Both the position numbers and the translations under genes were made by a program. Below, piece by piece: positions 61,606 to 64,000 of a DNA stretch of 64,000 bases. Position 1 is the stretch's first letter. Each line of letters begins with the position of its first letter. This stretch comes from Nakamurella silvestris (GTDB lineage Bacteria > Actinomycetota > Actinomycetes > Mycobacteriales > Nakamurellaceae). The stretch covers positions 23,877 through 87,876 of the forward strand of contig QXCQ01000018.1 of assembly GCA_003576535.1 (NCBI GenBank). The letters are read 5' to 3'. The notes under the pieces are model-generated. The model did no database searches. It was not told the origin of the DNA and was given only the letters and a program-made list of their open reading frames with translations.

Positions 61606-63837
61606 TCAGTCCTCGTGCCCCGCCGCCACCCCGGCCGACAGCACCACGGCATTGCGCCGCAGGGTCGCCAGATGTCCGAGGGCCTCGGAGACGGCCCCCG
61701 GGTCGGCAACCCGCTGGGTCGCGGCGGTCTCGCCCAGGCCCACCTTGATCCCCAGGTCGGACTCGCCGAGCACGGCGAAGGCGTTCTCGTCGGTGATGTC
61801 GTCGCCGATGAACACCACCCCGGAGGCATGCAGCTCGCGCTTCAGCGCATCCAGGGCCTGGCCCTTGTTCGTGGAGATCACGGTCAGCTCGATCACCATC
61901 TTGCCGCGCAGGACGTGGACCCCGCGCCAGGCGGCCGGTCCGTTCTCGATGGCGTCGGTGACGTGGACGGCATCCTGGCGACCGGCCTGACGCAGGTGCA
62001 CCGCGACCCCGGCGGGTTTGATCTCCAGGTTCACCCCGGTGTACTCGCTGACGATCTGCTGCAGGGTCCTGGTCAGCTCGGCGAGCCGGGTCTTGGCCGC
62101 CTGGTCGAGCAGCTCGGGTTTGCCGGCGCTCTCCCCGCCGTGGCTGCCGATCAGGTGCAGTTTGCCCACCTCTCCGCCGAGAAGTGTTGGCAGGTCGGCC
62201 ATCGCACGTCCGGAGATGACGGCGACCTCCGTGCCGGGCAAGGCGGCGAGGGTGTGCAGGGCCTCCATCGAGGCCTCCAGCGGCCGCGCCGCCGACGGGT
62301 CGTCGACCATCGGCGCGAGGGTGCCGTCGAAGTCGACCCCGACCAGCAGGCGCGAGGTGGAGGAGATCTCGGTCAGCGAGGCGACCACCTCGTTGGAGAG
62401 GTGAGAAATGCGGGGGCTCAGGCTTTCCCGGGTCTCGTCCAGGACCGAGAGGAACTGTTCGGCCCAGCGGTCGACGTCATGGGTGAGGACCTGACGGCGC
62501 AGGATCCGCATCCGTCGCCGTGCTTCCACCAGCGGCATGTTGAGGGCCTGCCGCAGGCCTTCCTTGACCCCGTCGGTGTCGTACGGGTTGACCATCAGCG
62601 CGGCCTTGAGTTCCTTTGCCGCACCGGTGAACTCGCTCAGCAGGAGTGCTCCTCCGCCGTCGACCCGGGAGGCGATGTACTCCTTGGCCACCAGGTTCAT
62701 GCCGTCCCGGAGCGGGGTCACGGTCATCACGTCGGCCGCGGAGTAGAAGGCCGAGAGTTGTTCCCGCGGAAGGGATTGGTGGAGGTAGTGGATGGCGGGG
62801 GAGCCGATCCGGCCGTAGTTGCCGTTGATGGCCCCGACCTGACGTTCGATCTCCTCGCGCATCCGGATGTAGGAGTCCAGGCGTTCCCGGCTCGGGGTGG
62901 CGATCTGCACCATCACCGCACCCTCGACCGACGGGTCTCCCTCGGCGAGCAGCTCGGCGAACGCGTTCAGCCGGACGTTGATCCCCTTGGTGTAGTCGAG
63001 CCGGTCGACCCCCAGGATGATCTTGCGGGGATTGCCCAGGCCCTCCCGCAGTTCGGCGGCCTCGGCGTGCACCTGCGGGGTGGCGGCGAGGGCGGAGAGG
63101 CCGGCCGAGTCGATCGAGATCGGGAACGCCCCGATCCGCACCGAGCGTCCCTCGAAGTGGATCTTCGATCCCTTGTGTTCGGCACCGAGGAGCTGACGGG
63201 CCAGTCGGGCGAAGTTCCGCGCGCCACCGGCCAACTGGAATCCGATCAGGTCCGCCCCCAGCAGACCGGTGATGATCTGACGGCGCCACGGCAGCCGGTT
63301 GAACAGCTCCGAGGGCGGGAACGGGATGTGCAGGAAGAAGCCGATCCGCACGTCGGGTCGGAGTTGACGCAGCATCTGCGGGACGAGCTGGAGCTGGTAG
63401 TCGTGGACCCAGACGGTGGCGTGCGGTGCGGCGACCTCGGCGGCCTTCTCGGCGAACCGGCGGTTGACCTGCTGGTAGGTGTCCCACCACTCCCGGTGGA
63501 ACTCCGATTCGGCGACGGCGTCGTGGTAGAGCGGCCAGAGCGTGGCGTTGGAGAAACCCTCGTAGTAGCGGTTCACCTCGTCGGCCGACAACGGCACGGG
63601 CTCCAGGCTCAGACCGTCGGTGGTGACCGGGTCGAGGTCCAGATCGGGTTTGCCACCCCAGCCGATCCAGGCGCCGTGCTGGCGGCTCAGGATGGGCTCG
63701 AGGGCGGTGACGAGACCGCCGGGTGACTGGTGTGCGGTGGTGCTGCCGTCGGGAAGGACTTCGAAATCGAAGGGCAACCTGTTCGCGACGACGACGAGTT
63801 CGGATTGTTCAGAAGCGGTTCGTGTAGTGGGCGTCAC
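61606..63837 (-). CDS. fused trehalose-6-phosphate synthase / trehalose-6-phosphate phosphatase
   Basis: One protein catalysing both steps of trehalose synthesis (OtsA then OtsB). Of 743 residues, about 10-475 is the GT20 synthase with [48 protein letters not shown] and [13 protein letters not shown]; about 500-735 is the HAD-type phosphatase with [15 protein letters not shown] and [10 protein letters not shown]. Start is GTG 63837. Fused OtsA-OtsB is the usual plant/yeast form and less common in bacteria; both sets of catalytic motifs are intact. The transcript runs into the palindromic array. Confidence 0.95.
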   Translation of the reverse strand: MTPTTRTASEQSELVVVANRLPFDFEVLPDGSTTAHQSPGGLVTALEPILSRQHGAWIGWGGKPDLDLDPVTTDGLSLEPVPLSADEVNRYYEGFSNATLWPLYHDAVAESEFHREWWDTYQQVNRRFAEKAAEVAAPHATVWVHDYQLQLVPQMLRQLRPDVRIGFFLHIPFPPSELFNRLPWRRQIITGLLGADLIGFQLAGGARNFARLARQLLGAEHKGSKIHFEGRSVRIGAFPISIDSAGLSALAATPQVHAEAAELREGLGNPRKIILGVDRLDYTKGINVRLNAFAELLAEGDPSVEGAVMVQIATPSRERLDSYIRMREEIERQVGAINGNYGRIGSPAIHYLHQSLPREQLSAFYSAADVMTVTPLRDGMNLVAKEYIASRVDGGGALLLSEFTGAAKELKAALMVNPYDTDGVKEGLRQALNMPLVEARRRMRILRRQVLTHDVDRWAEQFLSVLDETRESLSPRISHLSNEVVASLTEISSTSRLLVGVDFDGTLAPMVDDPSAARPLEASMEALHTLAALPGTEVAVISGRAMADLPTLLGGEVGKLHLIGSHGGESAGKPELLDQAAKTRLAELTRTLQQIVSEYTGVNLEIKPAGVAVHLRQAGRQDAVHVTDAIENGPAAWRGVHVLRGKMVIELTVISTNKGQALDALKRELHASGVVFIGDDITDENAFAVLGESDLGIKVGLGETAATQRVADPGAVSEALGHLATLRRNAVVLSAGVAAGHED

Positions 63838-63894
63838 GACCCAGAGCCTATCGGCGCACGCTCAGGGCCCGGAGAGGCAGTACGGAAAAGCCCT

Positions 63895-63964
63895 GTTCCC
63901 GCGCACGTTGTTGCTCCTCGCGCACGAAACAACGTGCGCGAGGACGAACAGGGTGCGCGGGAAC
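63895..63964. repeat. 70-bp nested palindrome, second member of family B
   Basis: Outer arms GTTCCCGCGCAC (63895-63906 with 63953-63964) and inner arms CCTCGCGCACG (63916-63926 with 63933-63943) pair perfectly around a 6-base loop. Layout and outer-arm sequence match the element at 7832-7905. Confidence 0.75.
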
Positions 63965-64000
63965 AAGAGGAACAAGAGGAACAAGAGGAACAAGAGGAAC
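63961..64000 (+). repeat. 9-bp tandem repeat GAACAAGAG, at least four copies, cut by window end
   Basis: Four exact copies and part of a fifth run to the last base. The first overlaps the right arm of the family B palindrome. The full length cannot be seen. Confidence 0.9.

Overview
The window reads as chromosomal DNA of a high-GC Gram-positive actinobacterium, most likely a mycothiol-producing member of the Propionibacteriales or a relative. The evidence is the set of actinobacterial genes (mshA with a ybjN-like partner, senX3-regX3 next to gpmA, a GAF-ANTAR regulator), strong GC bias at third codon positions, frequent GTG starts and a SAM-IV type riboswitch. The species cannot be fixed from sequence alone. 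I saw no rRNA, tRNA, CRISPR array, transposase or phage gene.

Layout. 1-4571: the end of murB, a lipoprotein L,D-transpeptidase, mshA and a YbjN-family gene. 4572-25421: an accessory block of secreted carbohydrate-active proteins: a GH53 endo-galactanase, a DeoR regulator, a very large GH92 alpha-mannosidase, and a coupled pair made of a Tat-exported TIM-barrel protein and a glucose/sorbosone dehydrogenase-like protein. A LysR regulator and a DUF4349 lipoprotein follow. 25422-28185: gpmA, senX3, regX3. 28305-31514: a tricorn-type protease. 31662-42595: a sulfur-responsive unit with promoter, SAM-IV riboswitch, short Cys-containing leader peptide, four flavin-dependent monooxygenases and a peptide-type ABC importer, closed by a strong hairpin. 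42650-45397: an SLH-anchored metallophosphatase. 45803-53543: Ppx/GppA, a sugar-phosphate isomerase-like gene, a J-domain protein, a GAF-ANTAR regulator, RNase HI, a GntR/DUF1648 pair, cysS and rlmB. 53631-56424: a zinc importer operon with a Zur-like box. 56583-58988: a sugar-importer ATPase divergent from a LacI regulator. 59094-64000: small and hypothetical genes, an unusual palindromic repeat array, and a fused trehalose synthase/phosphatase.

How the parts fit. The order murB, L,D-transpeptidase, mshA, ybjN, gpmA, senX3, regX3, ppx, isomerase matches the mycobacterial Rv0482-Rv0498 neighbourhood. Here it is opened at two places by blocks rich in cell-surface enzymes. Four secreted enzymes (GH53, GH92, dehydrogenase, phosphatase) end in three S-layer homology repeats, the second and third of which always carry a C-x14-C pair. 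They probably form a wall-displayed set for degrading galactan and mannan and scavenging phosphate. A shared CAACGTTG-centred operator-like site lies before the GH92 gene, before the dehydrogenase pair and in the LacI/ATPase intergenic region, which suggests one LacI-controlled regulon.

The most unusual non-coding features are the SAM-IV riboswitch followed by a leader peptide; a 584-bp array at 61009-61592 built from exact 51-, 32- and 22-bp modules, with solitary 51-bp copies at both edges of the first accessory block; and an 11-G tract inside an SLH coding region.
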